Source: Rodentibacter sp. Ppn85
GTDB lineage: Bacteria > Pseudomonadota > Gammaproteobacteria > Enterobacterales > Pasteurellaceae
DNA: 64,000 nucleotides
Assembly: GCF_001999335.1 (NCBI RefSeq)
Contig: NZ_MLHS01000017.1
Coordinates: 18,841 to 82,840, forward strand
Direction of reading: 5' to 3'
Shown: positions 1-9,974 of the stretch, piece after piece
Layout of the letters: each line of letters opens with the position of its first letter
Position numbering within the stretch: the first letter of the stretch is position 1
The notes under the pieces: generated by a model
Databases searched by the model: none
Seen by the model: the letters and a program-made list of their open reading frames with translations, nothing else
What the model was told of the DNA's origin: nothing
Program-made: the position numbers and the translations under genes

Positions 1-409
1 TGGTATCTTGAATTTGGCTACCGTTTTTTAACATTGCGGTTTCACCATCATCAAATCCCATTGTTAATGCAATATATTGCTCGCCCAATAGTCCCGATGT
101 TTTGATCGATAACGAACTATTTTCCGGAATTTCATTATATTCTTCGTTAATAGCGATATTCACTTTCGGTAAGTAGGTTTTCTCGTCTAGGCCAATAGCG
201 GTGACCCGCCCTATCACTACTCCCCCGACTTTTAACGGCGCACGGACTTTTAGTCCGCCGATATTATCAAAAGTTGCAGTCACCGTATAAGATTTATTCT
301 CTCCGAACCCCTGCACATTTGCCACGCGTAAGCCTAAAAACACCAACGCCCCAATACCGAGTAATAAAAATACTCCTACCCAAAATTCATATTTAATCGT
401 TTGTCGCAT
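1..409 (-). CDS. mlaD: MlaD, lipid-asymmetry ABC transporter substrate-binding subunit (partial)
   Basis: Only the first 136 codons lie in the window; the 3' end is cut by the left edge. The protein starts MRQTIKYEFWVGVF, has one membrane anchor at about residues 8-28 and then an MCE/Mla domain (GLKVRAPLKVGGVVIGRV at about 53-70). MlaD is the inner-membrane-anchored periplasmic ring of the MlaFEDB complex, which moves phospholipids between inner membrane and outer leaflet. Its ATG lies 11 bp after the mlaE stop, so it is cotranscribed with mlaF and mlaE. Identification is secure from domain and neighbours. Confidence 0.93.
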   Translation of the reverse strand, partial: MRQTIKYEFWVGVFLLLGIGALVFLGLRVANVQGFGENKSYTVTATFDNIGGLKVRAPLKVGGVVIGRVTAIGLDEKTYLPKVNIAINEEYNEIPENSSLSIKTSGLLGEQYIALTMGFDDGETAMLKNGSQIQDT

Positions 410-420
410 AAAATATCCTT

Positions 421-1203
421 TTAACCCGCCCCAAACATAATGGCTGTCAAGATAAAATCTAATCCAAGAACCACTAATGAGGCATGAACTACGGTTCGCG
501 TTGTGGCTTGACTGATGCCTTCTGAAGTCGGTATGCAATCATAACCATTAAATAATGCAATCCACACCACTGCAATGGCGAAGAACAGGCTTTTAATAAA
601 TCCATTGAGAATATCGTAGCTCCAGCTTACCGCATTTTGCATGACAGACCAGAAACTACCGGCATCAACCCCTTTCCAATCCACACCGACCAGTGAACCG
701 CCCCATATTCCAATCGCAATAAAAATAATGGAAAGAATCGGCATCGCAATAACCCCGGCCCAAAAACGTGGAGCAATAACTCGACGAAGCGGATCAACCG
801 CCATCATTTCAAGACTGGAAAGCTGCTCGGTAGCTTTCATTAAACCGATTTCCGCCGTCAATGCCGAGCCAGCCCGTCCGGCAAATAAAAGTGCGGTCAC
901 CACAGGCCCTAATTCCCGTAAAAGCGATAATGCCACAAGCTGACCAAGACTGGTTTCAGCCGAAAAATCAGCTAATACCACATAGCCCTGTAATCCCAAG
1001 ACCATACCGATAAATAAGCCGGATAACATCACAATTAACAACGATTGCACACCTAAAACGTGCAACTGTTTAATCAATAACGGGAAATGTTGGCGAATTT
1101 GCGGTTTGCCGACCAAAGCCCCGAACAACATGAAACCGGCCCGACCTAGTGCTCGGAAAAAACGAATGACACGTCGTCCAAGAGAAGAAATCATCTCAAT
1201 CAT
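421..1203 (-). CDS. mlaE: MlaE, lipid-asymmetry ABC transporter permease
   Basis: 260 residues, the normal length for MlaE. It has several hydrophobic segments and the family motifs [20 protein letters not shown] and [11 protein letters not shown] in the middle. It is the permease dimer of the Mla phospholipid transport system in the inner membrane. Its start overlaps the mlaF stop by 4 bp, indicating translational coupling, and mlaD follows 11 bp later. No sign of disruption. Confidence 0.95.
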   Translation of the reverse strand: MIEMISSLGRRVIRFFRALGRAGFMLFGALVGKPQIRQHFPLLIKQLHVLGVQSLLIVMLSGLFIGMVLGLQGYVVLADFSAETSLGQLVALSLLRELGPVVTALLFAGRAGSALTAEIGLMKATEQLSSLEMMAVDPLRRVIAPRFWAGVIAMPILSIIFIAIGIWGGSLVGVDWKGVDAGSFWSVMQNAVSWSYDILNGFIKSLFFAIAVVWIALFNGYDCIPTSEGISQATTRTVVHASLVVLGLDFILTAIMFGAG

Positions 1204-1994
1204 TGAAATAACTCCCCGATATAATTTTCTGCCGAATAATGAAATTTCACCGGCCCATCCGCTTCCCCCTTTAAAAATTGCAATACTTGCGGATCTTGGC
1301 TCGCCAGTAATTGTTCCGCTGTCCCCTCTGCAATCACCCTTTTATCGGCAATAATATAAGCGTAATCGGCAATACTTAATACTTCTTGAACATCATGCGA
1401 AACCACAATAGAAGTTAAATTCAATGCTTCGTTGAAACGCTTAATTAAACTCACGATAACCCCCATACTAATGGGATCTTGTCCTGTAAAGGGTTCATCA
1501 AACATAATTAAATCGGGATCCAATGCAATCGCACGGGCAAGTGCGGCACGACGTGCCATACCGCCGGAAAGCTCGGACGGCATCAACTGTGCCGCACCGC
1601 GTAAACCGACCGCTTCCAGTTTCATCAATACAATTTGACGAATTAAGCTTTCCGGTAAACGGGTATGCTCCCGAATCGGGAACGCCACATTATCAAAAGT
1701 GGAAATATCGGTAAAAAGCGCACCAGATTGAAATAACATCCCCATACGTTTGCGTACTTCGTAAAGTTCACGATTAGAAAGACGACAAATATCTTTATCA
1801 TCAAACCAAACTTCACCTTGTTCCGGGTGTAACTGTCCGCCAATTAATTTTAACAGTGTGGTTTTTCCGATGCCCGAAGGCCCCATAATTGCCGTAATTT
1901 TTCCTTTTCGAACTTTCAAATTCAAGTTATCGTAAATCATACGCTCCCCCCGCTTAAAGGTAAGGTTTTTGACTTCGATTAGATTTTGCTCCAT
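1200..1994 (-). CDS. mlaF: MlaF, lipid-asymmetry ABC transporter ATPase
   Basis: 264 residues with a complete ABC ATPase: Walker [10 protein letters not shown] at 38-46, Q-loop FQSGALF, signature LSGGM, Walker B LIMFDEP and switch SHD. It powers MlaE-driven phospholipid transport from the cytoplasmic face. It is the first Mla gene on this strand and overlaps mlaE by 4 bp. The order mlaF-mlaE-mlaD is the usual gamma-proteobacterial one. Confidence 0.95.
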   Translation of the reverse strand: MEQNLIEVKNLTFKRGERMIYDNLNLKVRKGKITAIMGPSGIGKTTLLKLIGGQLHPEQGEVWFDDKDICRLSNRELYEVRKRMGMLFQSGALFTDISTFDNVAFPIREHTRLPESLIRQIVLMKLEAVGLRGAAQLMPSELSGGMARRAALARAIALDPDLIMFDEPFTGQDPISMGVIVSLIKRFNEALNLTSIVVSHDVQEVLSIADYAYIIADKRVIAEGTAEQLLASQDPQVLQFLKGEADGPVKFHYSAENYIGELFQ

Positions 1995-2070
1995 TCAAAT
2001 CTCATTTTAGTTGGGTGATTTTTCAAATCATCGATTATATTTAATTTCGTGATGAATAAACTCATCAATA

Positions 2071-2079
2071 AAGTGCGGT
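2071..2079 (+). repeat. H. influenzae-type DNA uptake sequence (representative copy)
   Basis: AAGTGCGGT is the 9-bp core of the Haemophilus-type uptake signal, here between mlaF and lnt with an AT-rich flank. Other copies I located include 3477-3485, 6126-6134, 12153-12161 (complement), 18125-18133, 44195-44203 and 46536-46544 inside genes, plus the inverted pairs listed as hairpins. The Apl-type variant ACAAGCGGT does not stand out, which places the organism in the Hin-type branch of the Pasteurellaceae. Natural competence is inferred from this density, not shown. Confidence 0.9.
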
Positions 2080-2087
2080 CGTTTTGA

Positions 2088-3626
2088 CTATTGTTTTTGT
2101 GAAAGGTTCATACGTTGACGAACAAATGCCATCGTCCCATGTAACAATAAAAGCAACAATGATAGTCCATAAAGCGGTAGATTACCCAATACAGAATAAG
2201 GCGTTTTACCTTCGGTCGGTGCAATTTTATGGGTCAACGTTGTTTCGACAAATTGCGGCGCTTGTGCCAGAATTTCCCCCATTGAACTAATAAACACCGA
2301 AATTCCCGTATTGGTCGCACGAATTAAAGGTTTGCCTAATTCCAATGCCCGCATTCTCGCCATTTGTAAATGCTGCCAAGGTCCAATAGAATCACCAAAC
2401 CAAGCGTCATTGGAAATTGTCAGTAGATAATCGGTTTCTTTTTTCAAATTTTCCCGTACTTGTTCACCAAAGATAATTTCATAACAAATCGCCGGTGAAA
2501 AAGCACGTTTTTTCGCCATAAAAGAAGGCTGTAGCGCTTCACCGCTTTGGAAAGCCGACATCGGCAAATTAAACACGGAATTTAACGGACGTAATAAATT
2601 TTCCAACGGAACATATTCGCCAAATGGTACCAGATGATGTTTATTGTAACGATTTGGCGTATCTAATCGATAAGGAAAATCAGGATTACCGGCAATCACA
2701 ATAGAATTCAACAATTTGCCCGATTGCTCATCCTGATACACCGTACCAATCATAATTTCCGTATTGTTTTCTTGTGCGACACGATCAAGCCTGTCAAAAA
2801 AAGGAACAATCGAATTTTCTAAGGTAGGCAACGCTGATTCGGGCAAAATAATCAAATCGCTTTTCCCTAAATTTTCTGCAATTAATTTTTGGTAGATCGC
2901 TAAGGTTGAATAGAGATACTCGGGATCCCACTTTAGATTTTGCTCAATATTGCCTTGCACAAGCGTAACTTTCAGGGATTTATCCTCTACTGATTTCACA
3001 AAAATAATTTTTTGAGCATAACTAGCCAGCCCACAAACAACAGCAAGTAGCAGCACATTCGCCACTAATAATTTAATTTTTCTTTCTTTAAATAAGACAA
3101 AAATACCGTTAAAAATGACCGCACTTGCCCACACGGTAAAGAAGGTTAATCCGCTCACGCCAAAGATAGGGGCAATACCGGAAAACGGGCTGTCTATTTG
3201 CGTGTAACCGAATTGTAACCAAGGAAAACCGGTAAATACCCAACCGCGAAGAAATTCCGTAAACGTCCAAATTACCGCAAAAATAGCCGCACTTTTTACC
3301 TGAAAACGATGTACGAGATAGGTGAATAACATAGGATAAAGGGCAAGATAAGCAGAAAGCAAACCGACTAGAAAGTAGCTTACGCCTAGAGAAGCGCCGC
3401 CGAATTGATGAATGCTGACATTCAGCCAGCTAACCCCAAAACAAAAAAAACCCATTGACCATAAAAACGCACCCAAAAGTGCGGTGAATTTTTTCGGGGT
3501 TTTAGCAATATAAATTAAACCCAACAAAGAAACATACGCCAATCCCCAATAATCAAAAGGCGAAAAAGCAAAAACACCGAGTAAGCCGGAAAAAAAAGCA
3601 ACAAAATAAATAAATAAATTTTTCAT
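2088..3626 (-). CDS. lnt: Apolipoprotein N-acyltransferase
   Basis: 512 residues. The N-terminal third has several membrane segments, followed by a periplasmic nitrilase-like domain from about residue 218. The catalytic triad is visible: Glu263 in LPESALP, Lys329 in NRYNKHHLVPFGEY and Cys381 in AICYEIIFGE. Lnt adds the third acyl chain to lipoproteins, the last step before Lol sorting. It lies 70 bp downstream of corC, the usual neighbour, but a strong hairpin separates them, so it may be partly uncoupled. Confidence 0.96.
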   Translation of the reverse strand: MKNLFIYFVAFFSGLLGVFAFSPFDYWGLAYVSLLGLIYIAKTPKKFTALLGAFLWSMGFFCFGVSWLNVSIHQFGGASLGVSYFLVGLLSAYLALYPMLFTYLVHRFQVKSAAIFAVIWTFTEFLRGWVFTGFPWLQFGYTQIDSPFSGIAPIFGVSGLTFFTVWASAVIFNGIFVLFKERKIKLLVANVLLLAVVCGLASYAQKIIFVKSVEDKSLKVTLVQGNIEQNLKWDPEYLYSTLAIYQKLIAENLGKSDLIILPESALPTLENSIVPFFDRLDRVAQENNTEIMIGTVYQDEQSGKLLNSIVIAGNPDFPYRLDTPNRYNKHHLVPFGEYVPLENLLRPLNSVFNLPMSAFQSGEALQPSFMAKKRAFSPAICYEIIFGEQVRENLKKETDYLLTISNDAWFGDSIGPWQHLQMARMRALELGKPLIRATNTGISVFISSMGEILAQAPQFVETTLTHKIAPTEGKTPYSVLGNLPLYGLSLLLLLLHGTMAFVRQRMNLSQKQ

Positions 3627-3648
3627 CTAATTTCAATATCACAAAAAG

Positions 3649-3677
3649 ATTCCCCCCAATAAAGTGAGGGGGGGAAA
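3649..3677 (-). terminator. GC-rich hairpin between corC and lnt
   Basis: On the minus strand a C7 tract and a G6 tract form a stem (TTCCCCCC with GGGGGGAA) around a roughly 10-nt loop, followed by TCTTTTT. It follows the corC stop and precedes lnt, so it looks like an intrinsic terminator or attenuator. The long homopolymer arms are unusual. Confidence 0.65.
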
Positions 3678-3696
3678 TTAATCGGAGAAGGTTAAC

Positions 3697-4590
3697 CTAT
3701 TCGTTTTCTATGTTTTTCATATCCGATAAATGTTCGTCCGGCACGGTTACGCGTAACTGGATCAAACGACGGCTGTCTGCAGAAGTAACTTTAAATTGCA
3801 GATTTTCCAAGGCAATTTCTTCACCACGTTTCGGCAAATAACCAAAAGCCTGCATAACTAAACCACCAATGGTATCGACTTCTTCATCATTAAAACGCGT
3901 TTTAAATTGTTCATTGAAATCATCAATGTCCGTCAGGGCGCGTACTGCATAAGTATGACGGGAAAGCTGGCGAATATCGGCAATATCTTCTTCATCAAAT
4001 TCATCTTCAATATCGCCCACAATTTGTTCCAAAATATCTTCAATAGTAATCAAACCCGATACTGCGCCAAACTCATCCACTACAATCGCCATATGAAAAC
4101 GTTCCGAACGGAAATCTTTTAACATTCTATCTACACGTTTGCTTTCCGGTACGATCACTGCCGGACGTAAAAGTTTCGACATCTCAAATTCTTCCGCATC
4201 TGCACGCAAGAATTTCAGCAAATCTTTTGCATGTAAGATCCCTGCGATATTATCTCGATCATCCGCATCTGCAATGACGGGAAAGCGTGAGTGCGCCGAT
4301 TCAATAATAATATTTAAGCAAGAATTTAAATCCTGTTCGCTTTCTATGAAAATAATTTGTGAACGAGGAATCATAATATCGCGTACCCGAAGCTCGGCGA
4401 TTTCCATCACGCCCTCAATCATTTCGCGGGTATTTTGATCAATTAAATCGTTTTGCTCGGAGTCACGAATCACTTCCACCAGTTCTTCACGATTTTTCAA
4501 CTCTCCTTGAAAAAATCGGCCGAATAAAGATCGGAAAAAAGATTTTTTAGTGTTCTCCGATTGAATTAAATTTTGCTGTTCGTCACTCAT
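3697..4590 (-). CDS. corC: CorC/YbeX family CBS-domain protein
   Basis: 297 residues, typical for CorC. A CBS-domain pair lies at about residues 70-190 ([45 protein letters not shown]) and the C-terminal third is a CorC/HlyC transporter-associated domain. It is usually annotated as a magnesium and cobalt efflux accessory protein; the exact biochemical role is unsettled. It precedes lnt as in other gamma-proteobacteria (ybeX-lnt). Confidence 0.93.
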   Translation of the reverse strand: MSDEQQNLIQSENTKKSFFRSLFGRFFQGELKNREELVEVIRDSEQNDLIDQNTREMIEGVMEIAELRVRDIMIPRSQIIFIESEQDLNSCLNIIIESAHSRFPVIADADDRDNIAGILHAKDLLKFLRADAEEFEMSKLLRPAVIVPESKRVDRMLKDFRSERFHMAIVVDEFGAVSGLITIEDILEQIVGDIEDEFDEEDIADIRQLSRHTYAVRALTDIDDFNEQFKTRFNDEEVDTIGGLVMQAFGYLPKRGEEIALENLQFKVTSADSRRLIQLRVTVPDEHLSDMKNIENE

Positions 4591-4674
4591 AATTTTATTT
4601 TGACTAGACTAAATCCGCCTCAGAAAAGTATCATATTTTGACTAAGTTCGCAAAGTGGAAAGCATAGAAAAGTA

Positions 4675-4711
4675 AAGTGCGGTAAAAAATATACTCATTT
4701 TTACCGCACTT
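4675..4711 (-). terminator. Uptake-sequence inverted pair terminator after galM
   Basis: AAGTGCGGTAAAAA at 4675-4688 is the reverse complement of TTTTTACCGCACTT at 4698-4711, a 14-bp stem with a 9-nt loop. It lies just beyond the galM stop. Paired uptake sequences acting as terminators are known in Haemophilus. Confidence 0.75.
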
Positions 4712-4715
4712 AATC

Positions 4716-5738
4716 TTATAAAAACTTAAACTCCGCCCACTGATAATATCGTTCATTGGCTTTTTGAATCCCGCCGTAATTTTGCCATTCGGGGTGATTC
4801 GGAGTATCCGGTAAACATTGGGTTTCCAAAGCAATACCTGCAAAATCGCCGTACTCTCCTCCACTACGGTTCGGCACGCCTGCAAAATAATTTCCCGTAT
4901 AAACCTGCAACGCAGCTTGAGATGTTCGTACTTCAAGTCTTAAATCCTCATTCGGAGAGATCAGCAGGACACAAGGCTTTTGCCAAGCCTTATTAACGAT
5001 AAAAGCGTGATCATAACCTTTGGTCGCTTTCTGATCACCTTGTAGAAAATCCTGCTTAATCGGCTTGATCAGACGAAAATCAAAACTTGTTCCGACCACA
5101 TGTTTAAGCGGGGAATTCGGAATACCCTCATTGTTTACCGGTAAATAAAAATCCGCATTCAAACGTAGGTGATGTTCGCGTATATCCGATCCTTGTGCGG
5201 CATTTTCTAAATTAAAATAGGCGTGATTGGTGAGATTCAATGCAGTGTCTTTATCACTCAATCCTTCATATTCAATTTTGACGGAATTATCTTCCGTAAG
5301 CGTGTAACTGACGGTTACCTTCACATTTCCCGGGAAACCTTGATCGCCATCGGCAGAATTTAACGAAAAACAAACGAAATTATCACCGCACTTTTCAATT
5401 CCCCAACGGCGTTGATCAAAACCTTTCCCACCGTGAAGTTGATGCTTGCCTTGATTGGCTGCCAATTGGATAGTTTCACCGTTTAACTCAAACTGTGCGT
5501 TTGCAATACGATTGGCATAACGCCCAATACATGCCCCCAAATAAGCCTGTTGGTTCGGGTAATCTTCTACTTTGCAACCCAATAATACTTCTCGCAATTC
5601 ACCACATACCGGCACTTGACAAGATAACCAAGTAGCCCCCCAATCCATCAATTTGATCCGCATTCCCTTTTCATTTTGTATAGAAATGAGCTGATAAGGG
5701 TGACCGTCAGGAGCATTAAACATTGTCTTTTCCAGCAT
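4716..5738 (-). CDS. galM: Galactose mutarotase (aldose 1-epimerase)
   Basis: 340 residues. Interconverts beta- and alpha-D-galactose so that GalK can use it. Catalytic His172 lies in LNLTNHAYFNL, and the catalytic Glu is in ALETQCLPDTPNHPEW near residue 305; GRYANRIANAQF near 73-84 is also typical. It starts 9 bp after the galK stop and ends the gal operon, before a strong hairpin. Confidence 0.95.
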   Translation of the reverse strand: MLEKTMFNAPDGHPYQLISIQNEKGMRIKLMDWGATWLSCQVPVCGELREVLLGCKVEDYPNQQAYLGACIGRYANRIANAQFELNGETIQLAANQGKHQLHGGKGFDQRRWGIEKCGDNFVCFSLNSADGDQGFPGNVKVTVSYTLTEDNSVKIEYEGLSDKDTALNLTNHAYFNLENAAQGSDIREHHLRLNADFYLPVNNEGIPNSPLKHVVGTSFDFRLIKPIKQDFLQGDQKATKGYDHAFIVNKAWQKPCVLLISPNEDLRLEVRTSQAALQVYTGNYFAGVPNRSGGEYGDFAGIALETQCLPDTPNHPEWQNYGGIQKANERYYQWAEFKFL

Positions 5739-5747
5739 TGATTCTCC

Positions 5748-6902
5748 TTAAATCACTCGCACGCCTTGTGAAGCACGGCACACATAAAAGGTTTCTTTTA
5801 ATCCGGTTGTTTTTTCATAATTCTCGGCAATAATTTTGCGCACTGCCTCTACTTTATCCTGTGGTGCAAGGGCTACGATACAACCGCCAAAACCGCCCCC
5901 AGTCATTCTTGCCCCACCTTGTTTACCAAGAACTAATTGTGCTAACTCTACCAAATAATCAATTTGCGGCACGGTAATTTCAAAATCGTCACGCATTGAA
6001 TCATGAGATTGCCCCATTAATTCGCCTAATCGGATCAAATCGTTACCTATTAACGCCTCCACTGCATCCAATACCCGCTGATTTTCCGTCACCACATGGC
6101 GGGCACGTTTTGCCACGATAGGATCAAGTGCGGTCAATTCTGCCTCTTTTTCTTTAAATTGAGATACAGACACATCACGCAACGCTTTCACACCGAAAAA
6201 TGCCGCCGCTTTTTCACATTGCTGACGGCGTGTATTGTATTCGCCCGTCACTAAATCGTGCGGTACATTAGAATTAACAATAATCACCGCAACGTCATCC
6301 GGTACCGGAGTCGGTGTTGTTTCAAGGCTTCGGCAGTCAATCATCAAAAGATGATCTTGTTGCCCAAGCGCAGAAATAAGCTGATCCATATTGCCACAAT
6401 TCGCCCCGACAAATTTATTTTCGGCTTTTTGACCATTTAGTGCAATATCAATATGTGAAATGGGTAAATCCGCCAATTGTTGGCAAAATTTCCCCACAGC
6501 CACTTCAAGTGCCGCCGATGAACTTAAACCGGAAGAAAGCGGTACGTTACCTGAAATGACAAGATCCGCTCCTTGGTTAAAATAAGCGTAACGTTCTTGC
6601 ATAAACTTCACCACGCCACGTACATAATTCGCCCATTTATGCGGGCTTTTTTCGATTGTTTCCTTAATAGAAAATTCATCGATTTCATCCAAATCCGCCG
6701 CATAAACACGCCAAATATGATCATCGCGTTTTTTACCGCTCACCGCTGTGCCAAAATTAATCGCACAAGGCATCACAAAGCCTTCATTGTAATCCGTATG
6801 TTCCCCAATAATATTTACTCGACCGGGTGCGTAAACGGTGAGCGTATGTTTTGTATTAAATTTCTGAGTGAAAACATGTTGGGATTTTTCTATTGGTGTC
6901 AT
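5748..6902 (-). CDS. galK: Galactokinase
   Basis: 384 residues, a GHMP kinase that phosphorylates galactose at C1 with ATP. Visible motifs are the galactokinase signature [16 protein letters not shown] near residue 27, the ATP-binding [13 protein letters not shown] near 124 and the C-terminal [13 protein letters not shown]. It sits 17 bp after the peptidase E-like gene and 9 bp before galM, consistent with one transcript from galT. Confidence 0.97.
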   Translation of the reverse strand: MTPIEKSQHVFTQKFNTKHTLTVYAPGRVNIIGEHTDYNEGFVMPCAINFGTAVSGKKRDDHIWRVYAADLDEIDEFSIKETIEKSPHKWANYVRGVVKFMQERYAYFNQGADLVISGNVPLSSGLSSSAALEVAVGKFCQQLADLPISHIDIALNGQKAENKFVGANCGNMDQLISALGQQDHLLMIDCRSLETTPTPVPDDVAVIIVNSNVPHDLVTGEYNTRRQQCEKAAAFFGVKALRDVSVSQFKEKEAELTALDPIVAKRARHVVTENQRVLDAVEALIGNDLIRLGELMGQSHDSMRDDFEITVPQIDYLVELAQLVLGKQGGARMTGGGFGGCIVALAPQDKVEAVRKIIAENYEKTTGLKETFYVCRASQGVRVI

Positions 6903-6919
6903 AAATATATCCTTAATTA

Positions 6920-7534
6920 TTACAGGGATTTGAGAATAACTTGATTATCACGTATAAGTAATGCTTCATTATTACTGATAGGAAATAACGGCAAAATAGA
7001 CGAATAAGTATCGACTATTTTCTGCGCCGCTTTTTGAAACGGAAAATTTGTATAATGAGGAACGGTATAAAAAGAAACCAGATTCAATGCATCGAAATTT
7101 TCTAGATGAGGGGCTTTCTTGATACTATCCATTGCAATCGCATATTCAACATTGGGCGATACAACCATCGCGCCGGCTGATTCGCCAATATAAACTTTCC
7201 CCGCATTTACCTCTTCAATGATTATTTTATCCGCTCCTGTTCGTTTTAACTCCTGTAATAAGAAAAAAGTATTCCCTCCGGTAACATAAATAAATTCATT
7301 ATTTTTTAATTTAGCTTTGATTTCTTTAGGTTCTGATGTAGAAATTTCTAAAATATCGACTTTCAATCCTAATTTTTCAAGTACTTTTTTTCCGGAAGCT
7401 ACATAAAAAACCACTTTTTCTACAATACTTGCCGTAGGGATAAAGGTTACTGTTTTACCTTTTAAATCCCGCTTAAAATCAGCAAATACTGTGGCTACAT
7501 CTTTAAATGATGAAGATAAAAATAATTCCTTCAT
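6920..7534 (-). CDS. Peptidase E-like (S51 family) serine peptidase in the gal operon
   Basis: 204 residues, resembling the S51 peptidase family (PepE, cyanophycinase and Lmo0363-like proteins). The nucleophile elbow is GESAGAM with Ser119, preceded by YVTGGNTF at 84-91; a likely catalytic His is His160 in TVPHYTNF. There is no signal peptide, so it is probably cytoplasmic. E. coli PepE cuts Asp-X dipeptides, but the substrate here cannot be read from sequence. It interrupts the usual galT-galK pair, and its codons look more AT-rich than the flanking gal genes (judged by eye). The closest sequence style I recognise is from Firmicutes, so acquisition by transfer is possible. Confidence 0.8.
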   Translation of the reverse strand: MKELFLSSSFKDVATVFADFKRDLKGKTVTFIPTASIVEKVVFYVASGKKVLEKLGLKVDILEISTSEPKEIKAKLKNNEFIYVTGGNTFFLLQELKRTGADKIIIEEVNAGKVYIGESAGAMVVSPNVEYAIAMDSIKKAPHLENFDALNLVSFYTVPHYTNFPFQKAAQKIVDTYSSILPLFPISNNEALLIRDNQVILKSL

Positions 7535-7663
7535 ATTTATTCCTCGTCTATGATTGCTATCGCCATCTGTTTGGAATAAAAAGTGCGGTTATTTTTCACT
7601 GTGTTTTTAGTCCGCCACATTTATCATCTCTAACCGCCTTCTATTATGAGTAGAAGCCAAATC

Positions 7664-8707
7664 CTATCGCATTTTATAGTGTATTTCACTCAATGCACGG
7701 AGCCTTTCCGCAGCCTGCTCTGCGGTTAAATCACGTTGGCTTTCGCCAAGCATTTCATACCCCACCATAAATTTTCGTACTGTGGCGGATCGTAAAAGCG
7801 GCGGATAAAAATGTGCATGGAGTTGCCAGTGCTCATTTTCTTCCTCATTAAAAGGCGCAGCGTGAAATCCCATAGAATAAGGAAAAGAGATTTCAAATAA
7901 ATTGTCGTATTTTGTGGTTAGTTTTTTCAGAATGAGGGCTAAATCTTTAGCTTGTGCTTCGCTAAGCTCCGTTAAACGCTTGATATGTGTTTTTGGTAAC
8001 AGCAAGGTTTCAAACGGCCAAACCGCCCAATAAGGGACAACCGCTACCCAATGCTCGGTTTCCACAACAATCCGCTCTTTTAATTCAAGCTCACGCCTTA
8101 CATAATCCAATAACATAACAGAACCGTATTTTTGCCAATAATGAAGTTGGCTTTGATCTTCGCGAACCACCTCATTCGGTAAGAAACTGCTTGCCCAAAT
8201 TTGACCATGAGGATGAGGGTTAGAACACCCCATCGTTGCCCCTTTATTTTCAAAAATTTGTACCCATTGATATTTTGCGCCAAGCTCACGAAGTTGCATT
8301 TGCCAAACTTTAATCACTTCTTCAATTTCAAGTGCGGTCAATAATGGCAAAGTTTTACTGTGATCCGGTGAAAAGCAAATTACCCGGCTTTCTCCACGAG
8401 CTTGTGAACTTTGAAAAAGCGGATCATCCGATTTTTCCGGTGCGGGCGTATCCTCCAGAAGGGCAGAAAAATCATTTTTAAATACATAAGGTTTATCATA
8501 ATCAGGGTTTAACTCCTCCGTAATACGTTTGTTACGCGGGCAAAGATAGCAATTCGGCTCATGACTTGGTTTCCGTTCTTCTATCACTTTCTCTTGTTGT
8601 CCCTGCCATGGGCGTTTGGCTCTATGTGGTGAAACCAAAACCCATTGATTAATTAACGGATTATAACGGCGATGCGGATGCTCCGTCGGTTCAAATAATC
8701 TATCCAT
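7664..8707 (-). CDS. galT: Galactose-1-phosphate uridylyltransferase
   Basis: 347 residues. Transfers UMP from UDP-glucose to galactose-1-phosphate (Leloir pathway). Zinc-type ligands Cys53 and Cys56 are in NCYLCP, and the active-site HPHGQ motif has the nucleophile His167. It is the first gene of the minus-strand gal operon and is divergent from galR/S. CRP and GalR/S-like sites sit in its 213-bp upstream region. A 129-bp gap before the peptidase E-like gene leaves room for an internal promoter. Confidence 0.97.
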   Translation of the reverse strand: MDRLFEPTEHPHRRYNPLINQWVLVSPHRAKRPWQGQQEKVIEERKPSHEPNCYLCPRNKRITEELNPDYDKPYVFKNDFSALLEDTPAPEKSDDPLFQSSQARGESRVICFSPDHSKTLPLLTALEIEEVIKVWQMQLRELGAKYQWVQIFENKGATMGCSNPHPHGQIWASSFLPNEVVREDQSQLHYWQKYGSVMLLDYVRRELELKERIVVETEHWVAVVPYWAVWPFETLLLPKTHIKRLTELSEAQAKDLALILKKLTTKYDNLFEISFPYSMGFHAAPFNEEENEHWQLHAHFYPPLLRSATVRKFMVGYEMLGESQRDLTAEQAAERLRALSEIHYKMR

Positions 8708-8728
8708 ATATGGCTCCCTTACTTATTT

Positions 8729-8740
8729 GTAATCGGTTAC
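8729..8740. promoter_or_regulatory. GalR/S-type operator near the galT promoter
   Basis: GTAATCGGTTAC is a near-perfect inverted repeat around a central CG, the LacI/GalR-family operator pattern. It lies just downstream of the inferred galT start point (about 8749), where a repressor would block transcription. Assignment to the adjacent regulator is inference. Confidence 0.65.
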
Positions 8741-8782
8741 ATTTAATTACTTCGTAAGATACCTAACTTCTTAATAATAAAC

Positions 8783-8798
8783 CGTGATCCATATCACA
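8783..8798. promoter_or_regulatory. CRP site for galT
   Basis: CGTGATCCATATCACA fits the CRP consensus TGTGA-N6-TCACA with one mismatch. Its centre (8790.5) is 41.5 bp upstream of a start near 8749 that would follow a TATCTT -10 (minus strand, 8756-8761), which is class II CRP geometry. Confidence 0.65.
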
Positions 8799-8823
8799 AA
8801 ATTAGAATTTTCAGGGTGATTTT

Positions 8824-8839
8824 TGTGATCTATATTACA
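8824..8839. promoter_or_regulatory. CRP site on the galR/S side
   Basis: TGTGATCTATATTACA matches TGTGA-N6-TCACA with one mismatch. It lies upstream of the inferred galR/S promoter (-10 TATACT at 8867-8872). Confidence 0.6.
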
Positions 8840-8849
8840 AAATTAAAAA

Positions 8850-8861
8850 GTAACCGTTTTC
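8850..8861. promoter_or_regulatory. GalR/S-type operator at the galR/S promoter
   Basis: GTAACCGTTTTC shares the CG-centred GTAANCGNTTNC pattern with the sites at 8729 and 9958. It falls between the expected -35 and -10 of galR/S, suggesting autorepression. It is 121 bp centre to centre from the 8729 operator. Confidence 0.6.
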
Positions 8862-8920
8862 AATTCTATACTAAGTTATTATGATGACTAATTATGAATT
8901 AAGAAGAAAGAGGGTATATT

Positions 8921-9922
8921 ATGAGTACAATTCATGATGTTGCAAAGCTCGCTAAAGTTTCCGTTGCAACAGTATCTCGTGTGTTAAATAATCATCCGTC
9001 AGTCAGTAAAAAAACCCGTCTTTCCGTACAAAATGCGATTTCACAATTAAGTTATCAGCCTAATGCCAATGCACAGGCGCTCGCTGTACAAAATACCGAT
9101 ACGATTGGTGTTGTGGTAACAGATGTCACGGATTCTTTTTTTGCTATTTTAGTGAAAGCAGTGGATAAAGTGGCTGAATCCCATAATAAAACGATTTTAA
9201 TCGGCATTGGTTATCATCATGCAGAAAAAGAACGCGAGGCGATTAATACGTTATTACGTAAACGTTGCAGCTGCTTGGTCGTTCATTCTAAAGCGCTTTC
9301 AGATGAAGAACTTAAAGATTATCTTGATAAAGTGAAAGGAATGGTGGTGATTAACCGTGTCATTAAAGGCTATGAAAATCGTTGCATAAGTTTGGATAAT
9401 CAAAAAGGTACTTATATTGCAACGGAAATGCTCATTCGGTGCGGGCATAAAAAGATTGCTTATATCGGTTCCAACCATGCTATTTTTGATGAAATTGAGC
9501 GTCGAACCGGCTATCTAGAAGCGTTAAAAATGCACAATCACCCCATCGTTAAACACGCAATCGTGCATAATTCTCCAGATTTTGAGGGAGGAGAACAAGC
9601 AATGATTGATTTGCTCAGTTACAATAAAGATTTGACCGCTGTCGTTGCTTACAATGATTCTATGGCTGCCGGTGCAATTTCAGTGCTAAATGAAAACAAT
9701 ATCAAGGTTCCAAGTCAGTTTTCCATTATCGGATTTGATGATATGCCGATTGCGCGTTATTTAATCCCTAAACTCACGACAATTCGCTATCCCATTGATT
9801 TAATGGCAACTTATGCAGCCAATTTAGCATTAAGTTTAGTTGATGAAAGTATTGCAACTCCCTTAACGATTCAATTTAACCCAACATTGGTTCGCCGTTT
9901 TTCTGTAGAGCCGGCAAATTAA
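8921..9922 (+). CDS. galS: GalR/GalS-type LacI-family repressor of galactose genes
   Basis: 333 residues. The N-terminal LacI helix-turn-helix is clear ([20 protein letters not shown], residues 3-22), followed by a periplasmic-binding-protein-like effector domain with [13 protein letters not shown] near its end. It lies between galT and mglB, whose promoters carry matching operators, so it most likely represses both in the absence of galactose. The galR/galS distinction cannot be made from sequence alone; galS is used because of the adjacent mgl operon. Confidence 0.88.
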   Translation: MSTIHDVAKLAKVSVATVSRVLNNHPSVSKKTRLSVQNAISQLSYQPNANAQALAVQNTDTIGVVVTDVTDSFFAILVKAVDKVAESHNKTILIGIGYHHAEKEREAINTLLRKRCSCLVVHSKALSDEELKDYLDKVKGMVVINRVIKGYENRCISLDNQKGTYIATEMLIRCGHKKIAYIGSNHAIFDEIERRTGYLEALKMHNHPIVKHAIVHNSPDFEGGEQAMIDLLSYNKDLTAVVAYNDSMAAGAISVLNENNIKVPSQFSIIGFDDMPIARYLIPKLTTIRYPIDLMATYAANLALSLVDESIATPLTIQFNPTLVRRFSVEPAN

Positions 9923-9924
9923 AA

Positions 9925-9940
9925 TGTGATAAAGATCACA
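9925..9940. promoter_or_regulatory. Upstream CRP site of mglB
   Basis: TGTGATAAAGATCACA is a perfect TGTGA-N6-TCACA. Its centre is about 91.5 bp upstream of the inferred mglB start point (10024). It begins just after the galR/S stop codon. Confidence 0.8.
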
Positions 9941-9957
9941 AATTTTAATATTCCTTT

Positions 9958-9969
9958 GTAATCGTTTTC
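9958..9969. promoter_or_regulatory. GalR/S-type operator of mglBAC
   Basis: GTAATCGTTTTC is closely related to the two operators between galT and galR/S. It lies between two CRP sites, centred about 60.5 bp upstream of the inferred mglB start, where bound repressor would sit against the activator. Confidence 0.7.
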
Positions 9970-9974
9970 ATTTA

